DNA of 64,000 bases. Source: Bradyrhizobium cytisi. Its GTDB lineage: Bacteria; Pseudomonadota; Alphaproteobacteria; Rhizobiales; Xanthobacteraceae. The notes under the pieces were generated by a model. The model saw only the letters and a program-made list of their open reading frames with translations. It did no database searches and was not told where the DNA came from. Positions within the stretch are counted from its first letter, which is position 1; every line of letters begins with the position of its first letter. The position numbers and the translations under genes are program-made. Shown here piece after piece: positions 32,989 to 41,562 of the stretch. Location of the stretch: assembly GCF_008123515.1 (NCBI RefSeq), contig NZ_VSSR01000012.1, forward strand, positions 1-64,000, read 5' to 3'.

Positions 32989-32992
32989 GCCG

Positions 32993-33760
32993 TCACGGCT
33001 CCGCCAGCGGCAAGACCGCTCTCCCCTCCAGAATATTCCTCACCTCTTTTTTAGGCACGCGTGACTCATTGTTAAGCATGAGGCCCGGCAGTAATCGCAG
33101 CGGGGCCCGGCCGCTTTTGACCGCGCGGACCAGCACACGGATTGCAGGCCTTCCCGCTTCGCCATGAACCGGCAGGATCGACACGCTGCCGAAGCCGCGT
33201 GACAGCGCTGCCAAAACGTCCGCGATTCCGTCCGCACGCCAGATCAGGGTCAGCACGCCGTTCGATCGAAGGATGCGCCGCGCTGCATGCACCCACGCAT
33301 TTAGCGTCTCCCCGGTCGCGACATGCGCGGTGTGGCGCGCCTGGTCCGGCGAGCCGCGGTGCCGGGTGGAATCGTTGAAGGGCGGGTTCATCAACACGCA
33401 GTCGGCGCGGTCGGGCATGAGCCCGTGTGCCGCAAAAGCCTGCGCATCGGCCGTGACGTCGAGCACAATCACTTCCGCGGCAATCGCATTCGCGGCCGCA
33501 TTGGCGCGCGCGAGCCCGGCCAGTTCCGGATCGATCTCGACGAGGCAAAGATCGACCCCGGCCACGCGCCGGGCCAGCGCCAGCCCGGCCGTGCCGACGC
33601 CGGCGCCGAGATCGACCACACGATCGCCAGCGCGGGCCTCGGTCGCGGCTGCAAGCAATATGGCATCGTGTCCGGCGCGATGGCCGGATCGCTTCTGCCT
33701 CAACAGCAGCTGCCCGCCGAGAAAGGCGTCCTCGGTGAGATCTGTGACGACGTCAATCAT
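32993..33760 (-). CDS. tRNA1(Val) A37 N6-methyltransferase-like protein
   Basis: SAM-dependent methyltransferase of 255 aa resembling TrmN6/YfiC. SAM-binding motif VVDLGAGVGTAGLALARRV, acidic loop LVEIDPELAGLA and catalytic NPPF in VLMNPPFNDSTRHRGSPD, as in N6-adenine methyltransferases, where the loop methylates adenine N6. It starts TEDAFLGGQLLLRQKRSGHR, a YfiC-like N-terminus. The gene overlaps the DUF2007 stop by 8 bases, so it is coupled to it. Substrate (tRNA A37) is inferred from family. Confidence 0.85.
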   Translation of the reverse strand: MIDVVTDLTEDAFLGGQLLLRQKRSGHRAGHDAILLAAATEARAGDRVVDLGAGVGTAGLALARRVAGVDLCLVEIDPELAGLARANAAANAIAAEVIVLDVTADAQAFAAHGLMPDRADCVLMNPPFNDSTRHRGSPDQARHTAHVATGETLNAWVHAARRILRSNGVLTLIWRADGIADVLAALSRGFGSVSILPVHGEAGRPAIRVLVRAVKSGRAPLRLLPGLMLNNESRVPKKEVRNILEGRAVLPLAEP

Positions 33761-33980
33761 CGCCGCGCAGTTCGTGGCTGAGGCCGGCCTCGGTCAGCAG
33801 TTGCCGGGCCTCGATGGCGTCGTCCTCATGGACCAGTATCCGCCGAGGCAGGACGCCGAGCGAGCCCTCGATGATGCTCATGTTCTGGTCCAGCACCAGA
33901 TGATGGATGTTGGCGCCGTCGAGCAGCGCGCCGATCGCCGACACCAGCACGATATCGTTGGTCCGAACCAGTTCACGCAA
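33753..33980 (-). CDS. DUF2007 domain protein
   Basis: Small protein of 75 aa (LRELVRTNDIVLVSAIGALL, then DGANIHHLVLDQNMSIIEGS, ending SHELRGDD) matching DUF2007, a small ACT-like domain of unknown role. I chose a TTG start at 33980 because GGAGG is five bases upstream and the family begins there; an ATG at 34004 is in frame. It overlaps the following methyltransferase gene by 8 bases. It is divergent from the prenyl synthase gene. Confidence 0.78.
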   Translation of the reverse strand: MRELVRTNDIVLVSAIGALLDGANIHHLVLDQNMSIIEGSLGVLPRRILVHEDDAIEARQLLTEAGLSHELRGDD

Positions 33981-34099
33981 ACGAGCCTCCTGCCTGAAAG
34001 GCAAATGTCAATTGTTCCACAGGCCTTGCCGCATCCCCGTCCAGTTTCTATTGTCCTTCCATCAGAATAGCCCCTCCGGGGCAAATATTGGAGACCGGC

Positions 34100-35107
34100 G
34101 TGGCCGTCATCGTACCTTTCGAAACTCCCGGCGCGTCGATCGAAGAGCTGGTTGCCCTTGTCGCCCCTGATATGGAGCGCGTCAACGCCACGATCCTGTC
34201 ACGGACCGGCTCGGACGTGACGATGATCCCGGAGGTCGCCAACCATCTGATCTCCTCCGGCGGTAAGCGCCTGCGGCCGATGCTGACGCTCGCCATGGCC
34301 AATCTGGCCGGCTACGCCGGCGACGGCCACATCAAGTTGGCTGCCTCCGTCGAGTTCATGCACACCGCGACCCTGCTCCACGACGATGTCGTAGACGAGA
34401 GCGAGATGCGCCGCGGCAAGCTCTCCGCGCGCATGCTCTGGGGCAATGAGGCCAGCGTGCTGGTCGGCGACTTCCTGCTCGGCCAGGCCTTCCGCATGAT
34501 GGTCGAGGTTGGCTCGCTGCGCGCGCTCGACATCCTGTCAGCGGCTGCCGCCACCATCGCCGAGGGCGAGGTCATGCAGCTCGCCGCCGCCAAGAACACC
34601 GCGACCACCGAGGACGAATATCTCGCCGTGATCCGCGGCAAGACCGCCGAGCTGTTCGCAGCCGCCTGCGAGGTCGGCCCCGTGATCGCCAACCGCCCGA
34701 AGGCCGAGCAGACCGCCTGCCGTTCGGTCGGCATGAATCTCGGCATCGCCTTCCAGCTCGTCGACGACGTGCTCGACTATGGCGGCAAGAGTGCAAAACT
34801 CGGCAAGAACACCGGCGACGACTTTCGCGAGGGCAAGATCACACTACCCGTCGTGCTGGCCTTCCGCCGCGGCAACGACACCGAGCGCGCCTTCTGGATC
34901 AAGGCGCTCGAGCGCGGCGAGATCGGCGACAGCGATCTCGACCACGCGATCGGGTTGATGAACAAGCACCGCGCGCTCGAGGACACGCTCGTCCGCGCCC
35001 AGCATTACGGCGCCATGGCGGTCGATGCGCTGGCGCTGTTCCCGTCCTCGCCGATGAAGAGCGCGCTGGAGCAGGTGGTGGCGTTCTGTCTGGCACGGTC
35101 GCATTAA
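34100..35107 (+). CDS. ispB: Long-chain polyprenyl diphosphate synthase
   Basis: trans-Isoprenyl diphosphate synthase of 335 aa that extends the isoprenoid side chain for ubiquinone (octaprenyl or decaprenyl in this group). Both Asp-rich motifs are visible: LLHDDVVDES (first, about 95-104) and LVDDVLDYGG (second). SSGGKRLRPMLTLAMANLAG and VAPDMERVNATILSRTGSDV match the family. A GTG start at 34100 has GGAG six bases upstream. It is divergent from the DUF2007 gene. The family cannot tell the product chain length; octaprenyl and decaprenyl are possible. Confidence 0.93.
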   Translation: MAVIVPFETPGASIEELVALVAPDMERVNATILSRTGSDVTMIPEVANHLISSGGKRLRPMLTLAMANLAGYAGDGHIKLAASVEFMHTATLLHDDVVDESEMRRGKLSARMLWGNEASVLVGDFLLGQAFRMMVEVGSLRALDILSAAAATIAEGEVMQLAAAKNTATTEDEYLAVIRGKTAELFAAACEVGPVIANRPKAEQTACRSVGMNLGIAFQLVDDVLDYGGKSAKLGKNTGDDFREGKITLPVVLAFRRGNDTERAFWIKALERGEIGDSDLDHAIGLMNKHRALEDTLVRAQHYGAMAVDALALFPSSPMKSALEQVVAFCLARSH

Positions 35108-35135
35108 GCGCGACGGTCCGCCTCTCTTTCAATTT

Positions 35136-35215
35136 CGTCATTGCGAGCGCAGCGAAGCAATCCAGTCTGCCTCCGCGGACAGACTCTGGATTGCTTCGCT
35201 GCGCTCGCAATGACG
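35136..35215. repeat. Palindromic intergenic repeat, GCAATCCAG family
   Basis: Near-perfect palindrome: CGTCATTGCGAGCGCAGCGA and AGCAATCCAGTCTG on the left mirrored by CAGACTCTGGATTGCTTCGC and TGCGCTCGCAATGACG. It follows the ispB stop by 29 bp and may act as its terminator. A half-copy GTCATTGCGAGAG lies at about 44518-44530. Confidence 0.88.
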
Positions 35216-35334
35216 GAGTATGGCGCACGGCCATCGCTCGCCAACGTGCACTTCAAATCGCAGCGACAGCTCAACGGCTACAGCTTCGCGGTCTCCTCGG
35301 CTCCGTCCACCAGATCTGCCACTACCCGCAGTGA

Positions 35335-35349
35335 CTTGCATTTTGCAAG
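35335..35349. promoter_or_regulatory. Palindrome before the HxlR regulator
   Basis: CTTGCATTTTGCAAG: arms CTTGCA and TGCAAG around three bases, 22 bp before the start codon of the HxlR gene. Palindromes of this kind are bound by HxlR-family proteins, so this is a candidate autoregulatory operator. Confidence 0.55.
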
Positions 35350-35370
35350 CTACTCACCTACCCTCCCGTC

Positions 35371-35886
35371 ATGCAGCCAAAGTCCCCCTCGATCCTGGAA
35401 TGCCCGGTCGGCCGCGCCGTGGAGACGGTTGGCGAGTGGTGGAGCATCCTGATCCTGCGGGATGCGTTTCAGGGCTCGACGCGGTTTGACGAGTTCGAGC
35501 GCAATCTCGGCATCGCGCCGAACATCCTGTCGCGGCGTCTCGCCCATCTCACCAAGACCGGCATGTTCGTCCGCCGCCGCTATCACGAGCGGCCGCCGCG
35601 TTACGAATATCTGCTGACGGACAAGGCGCGGGATTTCTTCCCCGTGATCGCCACACTGCTCGCCTGGGGCAACAAGCATCTCGCGCCGAAGGGCGAATCC
35701 ATCCTGCTGGCGAACCGGGGCGATCGCCGGCCGCTCGATCCAGTCGTGGTCGACGCCGCCGGCATGCAGCCAATCACGCTCGCCAATGCGGTGGTGATCG
35801 CAGGCCCCGGCGCGAGCCGCCTGATGCGGCGGCGGCTCACTACGCTCAAAGCCATGAACCCGGCCGTCGCGCCGGCTGGAGACTGA
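35371..35886 (+). CDS. HxlR family transcriptional regulator
   Basis: DNA-binding protein of 171 aa with the HxlR winged helix: ILECPVGRAVETVGEWWSIL, then LILRDAFQGSTRFDEFERNL, LGIAPNILSRRLAHLTKTGM and YHERPPRYEYLLTDKARDFF. The short N-terminal CPV is the usual HxlR start. It is the first gene of a same-strand run with a beta-ketoacyl synthase (1 bp away), a LysE-type exporter and a hydrolase, which may be its targets. A palindrome 22 bp upstream suggests autoregulation. The signal it senses is unknown. Confidence 0.85.
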   Translation: MQPKSPSILECPVGRAVETVGEWWSILILRDAFQGSTRFDEFERNLGIAPNILSRRLAHLTKTGMFVRRRYHERPPRYEYLLTDKARDFFPVIATLLAWGNKHLAPKGESILLANRGDRRPLDPVVVDAAGMQPITLANAVVIAGPGASRLMRRRLTTLKAMNPAVAPAGD

Positions 35887-35887
35887 C

Positions 35888-37150
35888 ATGCGTCGTATCG
35901 TCGTGACGGGAATGGGCGCGGTGTCGCCGCTCGGCTGTGGTGTCGAATTGTCCTGGCGTCGGCTGCTCGCCGGTCAAAGCGGGTTGCGCCCGCTGCCCCA
36001 ATGGTCGCAGGCGCTGCCCGCGCGCATTGCCGGTCTCGTGCCCGACAAGGCCGACGATGCCGATGGCGGTTTCGATCCGGCGGAGGCGGCCGCACCAAAA
36101 GATCAGCGCAAGATGGACCGCTTCATCCTGTTTGCGCTGCTCGCCACTGCAGAGGCGGTCGCACAGGCCAAATGGGCGCCGCAGGATGCAGCGTCACTGG
36201 AGCGGACCGCGACCATCATCGCTTCCGGCGTCGGCGGCTTCCCTGCGATGGCGGAGGCGGTGCGCATCACCGAGCAGCGCGGCCCGCGCCGTCTGTCACC
36301 ATTCACGATCCCCTCGTTTCTCGCCAATCTCGCCGCCGGTCACGTCTCGATCAGATACGGCTACAAGGGCGCGCTGGGCACGCCGGTCACGGCGTGTGCC
36401 GCCGGCGTACAGGCGATCGGCGATGCCGCGCGGATGATCCGCGCAGGCGAGGCCGATGTCGCGATCTGCGGCGGCGCCGAGGCCTGCATCGATATCGTCA
36501 GCCTCGGCGGCTTTGCAGCAGCACGCGCGCTGTCGAGCTCCTTCAACGACGAGCCCGCGCGCGCCTCGCGCCCGTTCGATCGCGACCGCGACGGTTTTGT
36601 CATGGGCGAAGGCGCCGGCATTCTGGTGATCGAGGAACTGGAACATGCGCTCGCGCGCGGCGCCACGCCGGTCGCCGAAATTCTCGGATATGGCACCACC
36701 GCGGATGCCTATCACATGACGTCGGGCCCACCCGACGGCGATGGCGCCCGCCGTGCCATGGAGATCGCACTGCGGCAGGCGAACCTTGCGCCCGCCGATC
36801 TGCAGCATCTCAACGCACATGCGACCTCGACGCCGGCCGGCGACGAAGGCGAGCTCGGCGCGATCGCTGCGCTGTTCGGCCGCAACAACGCCATCGCGGT
36901 GAGCGCGACCAAATCGGCCACCGGCCATCTGCTCGGTGCCGCCGGCGGCCTGGAGGCGATTTTCACCGTGCTCGCCTTGCGTGACCAGATCGCGCCGCCG
37001 ACACTCAATTTTGAAACCCCCGACGCAAACGCCGATGGTATCGACATTGTTGCGGGCCGCGCGCGGCCGATGCCGATGCTCAACGCCATCTCCAACGGCT
37101 TTGGCTTCGGCGGCGTGAATGCCAGCGCGATCTTCCGCCGCATGGTCTAA
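35888..37150 (+). CDS. Beta-ketoacyl-ACP synthase (KAS II/FabF-like)
   Basis: Condensing enzyme of 420 aa. The catalytic triad of FabF-type enzymes is visible: Cys in VTACAAGVQAIGDAARMIRA, His in NAHATSTPAGDEGELGA and His in KSATGHLLGAAGG. The active-site loop FGFGGVNASAI is near the C-terminus. It sits 1 bp after the HxlR gene. Primary fatty acid synthesis usually has fabF with acpP and fabD; this copy stands apart and may serve a specialised chain (lipid A, polyketide or oligomer). That is inference. Confidence 0.9.
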   Translation: MRRIVVTGMGAVSPLGCGVELSWRRLLAGQSGLRPLPQWSQALPARIAGLVPDKADDADGGFDPAEAAAPKDQRKMDRFILFALLATAEAVAQAKWAPQDAASLERTATIIASGVGGFPAMAEAVRITEQRGPRRLSPFTIPSFLANLAAGHVSIRYGYKGALGTPVTACAAGVQAIGDAARMIRAGEADVAICGGAEACIDIVSLGGFAAARALSSSFNDEPARASRPFDRDRDGFVMGEGAGILVIEELEHALARGATPVAEILGYGTTADAYHMTSGPPDGDGARRAMEIALRQANLAPADLQHLNAHATSTPAGDEGELGAIAALFGRNNAIAVSATKSATGHLLGAAGGLEAIFTVLALRDQIAPPTLNFETPDANADGIDIVAGRARPMPMLNAISNGFGFGGVNASAIFRRMV

Positions 37151-37193
37151 CGACAGGCCTTGCAATCGCGGCACGCTGCGCTACGAAAATGGA

Positions 37194-37826
37194 ATGATTG
37201 AAACGAATTTCTGGCTGTTCCTCGCCGCCGCCCTCGTCATTGCCGCCATTCCCGGCCCCGGCATCTTCTACGTCGCAGCGCGAACCTTGTCGGAAGGGCG
37301 CGCCAGCGGCTTTGCCTCGACCGCCGGCACGGCGCTGGGCGGCCTGGTTCACGTGGTCGCCGGCGGCCTCGGCATCTCCGCGATCATACTGGCCAGCGCC
37401 GAGCTTTTTGCCATCGTGAAATTCATCGGCGCGCTGTATCTGGTCTGGCTCGGCATCAAGACGTTTCGCAGCGCCGGCCGGGCTCTGTCGCTCGCGAGCG
37501 AGCCTGTCGGCGACAAGCGCGCGTTCCGCGACGGCGTGCTGGTCGAGGCGTTGAATCCGAAGACCGCGGTGTTCTTCCTCGCCTTCATTCCCCAATTCCT
37601 CGATCCCGCAGGAGCGAGCCCCCCACTGCAATTCGTCGCGCTCGGCGCCATCTCGGTGACACTGAACACGCTCGCCGATGTCGTCGTGGTGCTGATGGCG
37701 TCCGCGACGCGTACACAGCTGATCGGACGGCCGCGTCTGATGCGCCGCCTCACCCAAGGCTCCGGCGTCTTCATTGCCGGCCTCGGCCTGTCGCTCGCGC
37801 TGGCGCGGCGTCCGGTGAACGGGTAG
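37194..37826 (+). CDS. LysE family exporter
   Basis: Membrane exporter of about 210 aa: MIETNFWLFLAAALVIAAIP, then GPGIFYVAARTLSEGRASGF, six predicted helices and the typical KTAVFFLAFIPQFLDP block. LysE/RhtB carriers export amino acids or homoserine lactones; the substrate here is unknown. ATG 37194 is the start that matches the family; the frame opens upstream from 37119. Third gene of the HxlR run, 44 bp after the KAS gene. Confidence 0.85.
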   Translation: MIETNFWLFLAAALVIAAIPGPGIFYVAARTLSEGRASGFASTAGTALGGLVHVVAGGLGISAIILASAELFAIVKFIGALYLVWLGIKTFRSAGRALSLASEPVGDKRAFRDGVLVEALNPKTAVFFLAFIPQFLDPAGASPPLQFVALGAISVTLNTLADVVVVLMASATRTQLIGRPRLMRRLTQGSGVFIAGLGLSLALARRPVNG

Positions 37827-37832
37827 CCCGCG

Positions 37833-38702
37833 ATGCTCGCCCCGCAAAGTCGCACCTACGAGTCCCACGGCCTGCGGCTGCATTATGCGGACTGGGGCAA
37901 CGAGGACGCACCGCCACTCATCCTGGTCCATGGCGGCCGCGATCATTGCCGCAGCTGGGACGCCATCGCACGCTCGCTGCAACCGCATTTTCATGTGATC
38001 GCGCCCGACCTGCGCGGCCACGGCGATTCCGACTGGACCAAGGGCGGCAGCTACGCGCTGACGGAGTATGTCTACGATCTTGCCCAGCTTGTCCGTCACA
38101 CCGCAGCGCCTCAAGTGACCCTCATCGGCCATTCGATGGGCGGCATGGTGAGCCTGATCTTTTCAGGCTCATTCCCCGAGCAGGTCACCAAGCTCGTCGT
38201 TCTCGACGGCGTGACGATGCTGCCGGATTCACCCAAGCCGCCGACCCATGAGCGCATCGGAAAATGGGTCGGACAGCTCGACAGGCTGCACGGCCGCACC
38301 CCGCGCCGCTATGCGACCCTTGAGGACGCGGCCGCGCAGATGGTGCTTCACAACAAGCGGCTGTCCCGCGACCTCGCGCTTCATCTGGCAACACATGGCG
38401 CACGGCAGAACGAGGATGGCACTTATAGCTGGAAGTTCGACCCATACCAGCGCGCCTCCGCGCCGCACCGGCTCTGGCCGGACGACCACGTCGCGCTGTG
38501 GTCGCGCATCGCCTGCCCCACGCTGTTGCTGAATGCCGGCGAAAGCTTTCTCGCCGGCGCCAGGGCCGCAGGCCTTGAGCGCTATTTCCAGCAGGCGCGC
38601 ATCGAGATCATCGCCGGCGCCGGGCACTGGCTGCAGCATGACAAGCCGGCGGAAGTGCTGGCTGAGATCCGGCAATTTCTTGGGCTCGGCGAGCTATCGT
38701 AG
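37833..38702 (+). CDS. Alpha/beta hydrolase
   Basis: Hydrolase of 289 aa with LHYADWGNEDAPPLILVHGG, the oxyanion and nucleophile motif LIGHSMGGMVSLIFSG (Ser), DLRGHGDSDW and the C-terminal GAGHWLQHDKP carrying the catalytic His. The acid is probably in LLNAGESF. Substrate unknown (esterase, epoxide hydrolase or lactonase are possible). It follows the LysE-type gene by 6 bp. Its stop TAG (38700-38702) is inside the palindromic repeat 38697-38784. Confidence 0.87.
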   Translation: MLAPQSRTYESHGLRLHYADWGNEDAPPLILVHGGRDHCRSWDAIARSLQPHFHVIAPDLRGHGDSDWTKGGSYALTEYVYDLAQLVRHTAAPQVTLIGHSMGGMVSLIFSGSFPEQVTKLVVLDGVTMLPDSPKPPTHERIGKWVGQLDRLHGRTPRRYATLEDAAAQMVLHNKRLSRDLALHLATHGARQNEDGTYSWKFDPYQRASAPHRLWPDDHVALWSRIACPTLLLNAGESFLAGARAAGLERYFQQARIEIIAGAGHWLQHDKPAEVLAEIRQFLGLGELS

Positions 38703-38784
38703 GGTGGGCAAAGCGAAGCGTGCCCACCATGCATCCAGATCGTACGATAGAAGTGGTGGGCACGCTGCGCTTTGCCCCCTACGA
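38697..38784. repeat. Palindromic intergenic repeat, GTAGGGTGGGCAAAG family (second copy)
   Basis: Bounded by TCGTAGGGTGGGCAAAGCG and CGCTTTGCCCCCTACGA, with GCGTGCCCACCA / GGTGGGCACGC inside. It lies between the alpha/beta hydrolase stop and the ispE stop, and its first bases supply the hydrolase stop codon. Confidence 0.88.
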
Positions 38785-38794
38785 CACTTTCGCC

Positions 38795-39679
38795 TTAGCT
38801 CAACGTCCCCGCATGCACCCACCAGCCGGGGTGATCCCTGCGGATCTTCTCGGCGGCGGCATGCGCCTCAGCCGGCGCGCCATAGATCGCAAAGCAGGTC
38901 GCGCCCGAACCGGACATTCGCGCAAGCTTGACGCCCGCGGAGTCGCGCAGCGCCTCCAGCACGTCGCCGATCACCGGCTCGATGCGCAGCGCAGGCGCTT
39001 CGAGATCGTTGGGGACGGTCTCGAGAACATCGACCCAGTCCGCGATGGAGGCGCCCTCGTCGGGCCAAGCCGTGGCGTCGAGGACGGAGGTCGCGCCGAC
39101 CAGCAGTTCGCCGTTGCGCAGGCCCAACTCCTGGAACACGTCCTTTGTCGCAACCGGCACGCGCGGATTGACCATCACGCAGGGCATGCTCGGCAACGCC
39201 AGCGGCAGCAACTGCTCACCGACGCCGGTCATGTCGCAGGCGCGCGAGAACAGGCACACCGGCACGTCGGCGCCGGTCGCAAGTGCGACCTCTTGCAGGC
39301 GGGCATCATCGAGCGGCAAATTGTTGAGGCGCGCGAGCAGGCGCAGCGCCGCCGCCGCATCGGCCGAACCGCCGCCGATCCCGGCTGCAACCGGCAAGAC
39401 CTTGTCGAGCGCGAAGGCGCCGAGCTTCAAGTTCGGCACCGCGTCGGCCAACAGTTTTGCGGCCTTGAACACGAGATTGTCTGATGTCTCGCCGCAGGCC
39501 GCGGCAAGCGGCCCCGTGGTCGCAAGCCTGAGCCCGCCACCCGGCTCCAGCGTGAGCCGGTCGGCACAATCGGCAAACGCAACCACGCTCTCGAGGTCAT
39601 GATAGCCGTCAGCACGACGGCCCACCACACGAAGGCTCAGATTGACCTTCGCGCGCCCTTCTTCAACCAACGCCGGCAT
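38795..39679 (-). CDS. ispE: 4-diphosphocytidyl-2-C-methyl-D-erythritol kinase
   Basis: GHMP kinase of the MEP isoprenoid pathway, 294 aa, phosphorylating CDP-methylerythritol at O2. The ATP-binding loop is PVAAGIGGGSADAAAALRLL. RAKVNLSLRVVGRRADGYHD opens the family domain and LARMSGSGATCFAIY holds the second GHMP glycine motif. The start 39679 is MPALVEEGRAKV. It is downstream of the TPR gene, separated by a short palindromic repeat; the two genes are often together in Rhizobiales. Confidence 0.95.
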   Translation of the reverse strand: MPALVEEGRAKVNLSLRVVGRRADGYHDLESVVAFADCADRLTLEPGGGLRLATTGPLAAACGETSDNLVFKAAKLLADAVPNLKLGAFALDKVLPVAAGIGGGSADAAAALRLLARLNNLPLDDARLQEVALATGADVPVCLFSRACDMTGVGEQLLPLALPSMPCVMVNPRVPVATKDVFQELGLRNGELLVGATSVLDATAWPDEGASIADWVDVLETVPNDLEAPALRIEPVIGDVLEALRDSAGVKLARMSGSGATCFAIYGAPAEAHAAAEKIRRDHPGWWVHAGTLS

Positions 39680-39712
39680 CGGCGGTACGCCCCCAGTTGC
39701 TTATTTTGCTTT

Positions 39713-39761
39713 GCGCATGATCTGGTCGGAAAACCGCTGCACACTTTTCCGGATCATGCGC
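39713..39761. repeat. Short palindromic repeat GCGCATGATC...GATCATGCGC
   Basis: Perfect 10-bp arms GCGCATGATC (39713-39722) and GATCATGCGC (39752-39761), with GGTCGGAAAACCGCTGCACA and CTTTTCCG between. This is a widespread rhizobial repeat sequence as I recall it. It lies between the TPR gene and ispE, both on the minus strand, and could act as a processing or attenuation hairpin. Confidence 0.85.
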
Positions 39762-39765
39762 AGCC

Positions 39766-41562
39766 TCAACCGCCCTTGCCGTCGTCTTTCTTCTTGTCCG
39801 CCTGCGCGGCCGAAGAGTTCGAATTCTCATCCGTCATGCCATTGGCGATCTTGGCCTCGATCTTCGGCAGATCGTCCGGCTCGGGCTTGAGATCGCGAGC
39901 ATGCGCCCACTGGAATTTTGCCTCCAGCGTGCGGCCGACGCGCCAATAGGCGTCGCCGAGATGGTCGTTGATCGTGGGATCCTCGGGCTTGAGGTCGATC
40001 GCGCGCTCGAGGTTCTTCACCGCCTCTTCGTAGTTGCCGATGCGGTAATAGGCCCAGCCGAGGGAATCGACGATGTAGCCGTCGTCGGGCCGCTGCTCGA
40101 CGGCACGCTTGATCATCTTCATGCCTTCGTCGAGGTTCACGCCCTGGTCGATCCAGGAATAGCCGAGATAGTTGAGGACATGCGGCTGATCGGGCTGCAG
40201 CTCGAGCGCCTTCTTCATGTCGGCTTCGGCCTTGCCCCACTCCTTGGTGCGTTCCTCGCAAATGCCGCGATAGTAGTACCAGACGCTGTTGGCCTTGTCG
40301 TTGCCGGCCGGCAGCGCGTCGATGCCGCGCGAATAGGTCGCGCCGCAGTCGCCGAACTTCTTGCGGCCGCGCTCGATATTGCCGAGCGCCATAACGGCCT
40401 CAATATCCTTGGAGTCCTCGGCGGTCACACCCTTGAGGATCTTGATCGCCTCGTCGGTGCGGTCGGCCGAATCCAGATCGATGGCGAGCTGGATCTGCGC
40501 GTTACGCTTCAAGGGCGAGCTCGACGGGACCCGCTCATAGATCTTGATCGCCATCTGCGGCCGCTTCACCGATTCATAGAGGTCGGCGAGCGAGAGCAGG
40601 GCCAGCGGATGACTGGGCTGGAGATAGAGTGCGAGCTGGAGATAGACCAGCGCGAGATCTTCGCCGCCGCGACGAGTCAACGTGGCGCCGATGCCGTAGA
40701 GCGCCTCGGCAGCACCAGCCTGCGCGGAATCGACCAGCGACGGCATCTTCTTGCCGGCCTTGGTCTCGCGCAGGCCTTCCACGATCAGCGGATGGCGGGC
40801 GAGCTTCTTGTCGAAGGCTTCATAGATCGCGGTCGCCGAGGCCGCGTCCTTGTTGCGCGACAGCCAGCGCGCATAGGCCTCGCTGACGCGCAGCATGGAA
40901 TCGTCGAGTTTGTAGGCGCGCTCGAAGCGGGCGCCTGCGTCCTTCTCCTTGCCGGCGTTCTCGAGAATCATGCCGGCGTGCAGGTCCTTGAACAGCGGAT
41001 ACCATTCCGGGCCCGCCAGCTTATCGATGGTCGCGACCGCGCCCTTGGCATCGCCCGCACCATAGGCGGCCCAGCCGGACAACAGCGTTGCGACGAGATC
41101 GGTGATCGGCCCGCGAACCGACTGGTTGATGTTGCTCTGCGCGCTCGGATACTTCTTCAGCTTCAAATCATGCACGCCGACCACGAGGCGCGCGACGCGA
41201 TTGGTCTTGTCGATGGCCAGGATGCGCTCGGCGAGCTTCACCGCTTCCTCGATGTCGCCATCGCCGAGCGAGGAAATGAAAGCGCGGTCGAGCAGCTCGT
41301 TGTTCTTGGGGTCGGTCCGCAGCGCGGAGCGGTAAAAGGCGGCGGCCGAGGTCGCGTCGCGCTCGACGCTGGCGTGACGGGCGGCGAGATAGCTGCCGGC
41401 GGTGGTGAGCGACTTCAGATCGTTTCGGGTCGGAAACTGCGCCGCCGTGTCGGCCGGATGATCCGGCGTCTGCGCCAGCACCCCGCCAGGGACCGCCACG
41501 ATCGCAGAGCCGGCAAGGGCGATGGCAGCAGCAGTCCAGCGGTTGAAACGATTTGAAAACAT
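39766..41562 (-). CDS. Tetratricopeptide repeat protein
   Basis: Exported TPR protein of 598 aa. An N-terminal signal peptide (AAAIALAGSAIVAVPGGVLA then QTPDHPAD) is followed by at least ten helix-turn-helix TPR units, recognisable from repeats such as AAFYRSALRTDPKNNELLD, ALYLQPSHPLALLSLADLYE, KALELQPDQPHVLNYLGYSW and NLERAIDLKPEDPTINDHLG. It ends in a Lys/Asp-rich tail (KKKDDGKGG). Such proteins serve as periplasmic scaffolds. Function is unknown, and its partnership with ispE is only positional. Confidence 0.87.
   Translation of the reverse strand: MFSNRFNRWTAAAIALAGSAIVAVPGGVLAQTPDHPADTAAQFPTRNDLKSLTTAGSYLAARHASVERDATSAAAFYRSALRTDPKNNELLDRAFISSLGDGDIEEAVKLAERILAIDKTNRVARLVVGVHDLKLKKYPSAQSNINQSVRGPITDLVATLLSGWAAYGAGDAKGAVATIDKLAGPEWYPLFKDLHAGMILENAGKEKDAGARFERAYKLDDSMLRVSEAYARWLSRNKDAASATAIYEAFDKKLARHPLIVEGLRETKAGKKMPSLVDSAQAGAAEALYGIGATLTRRGGEDLALVYLQLALYLQPSHPLALLSLADLYESVKRPQMAIKIYERVPSSSPLKRNAQIQLAIDLDSADRTDEAIKILKGVTAEDSKDIEAVMALGNIERGRKKFGDCGATYSRGIDALPAGNDKANSVWYYYRGICEERTKEWGKAEADMKKALELQPDQPHVLNYLGYSWIDQGVNLDEGMKMIKRAVEQRPDDGYIVDSLGWAYYRIGNYEEAVKNLERAIDLKPEDPTINDHLGDAYWRVGRTLEAKFQWAHARDLKPEPDDLPKIEAKIANGMTDENSNSSAAQADKKKDDGKGG

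Noticed and set aside
39901-41556. Plus-strand open frame of 551 aa opposite the TPR gene
   Set aside because: Antisense shadow of repeated TPR codons; no signal peptide or motif.
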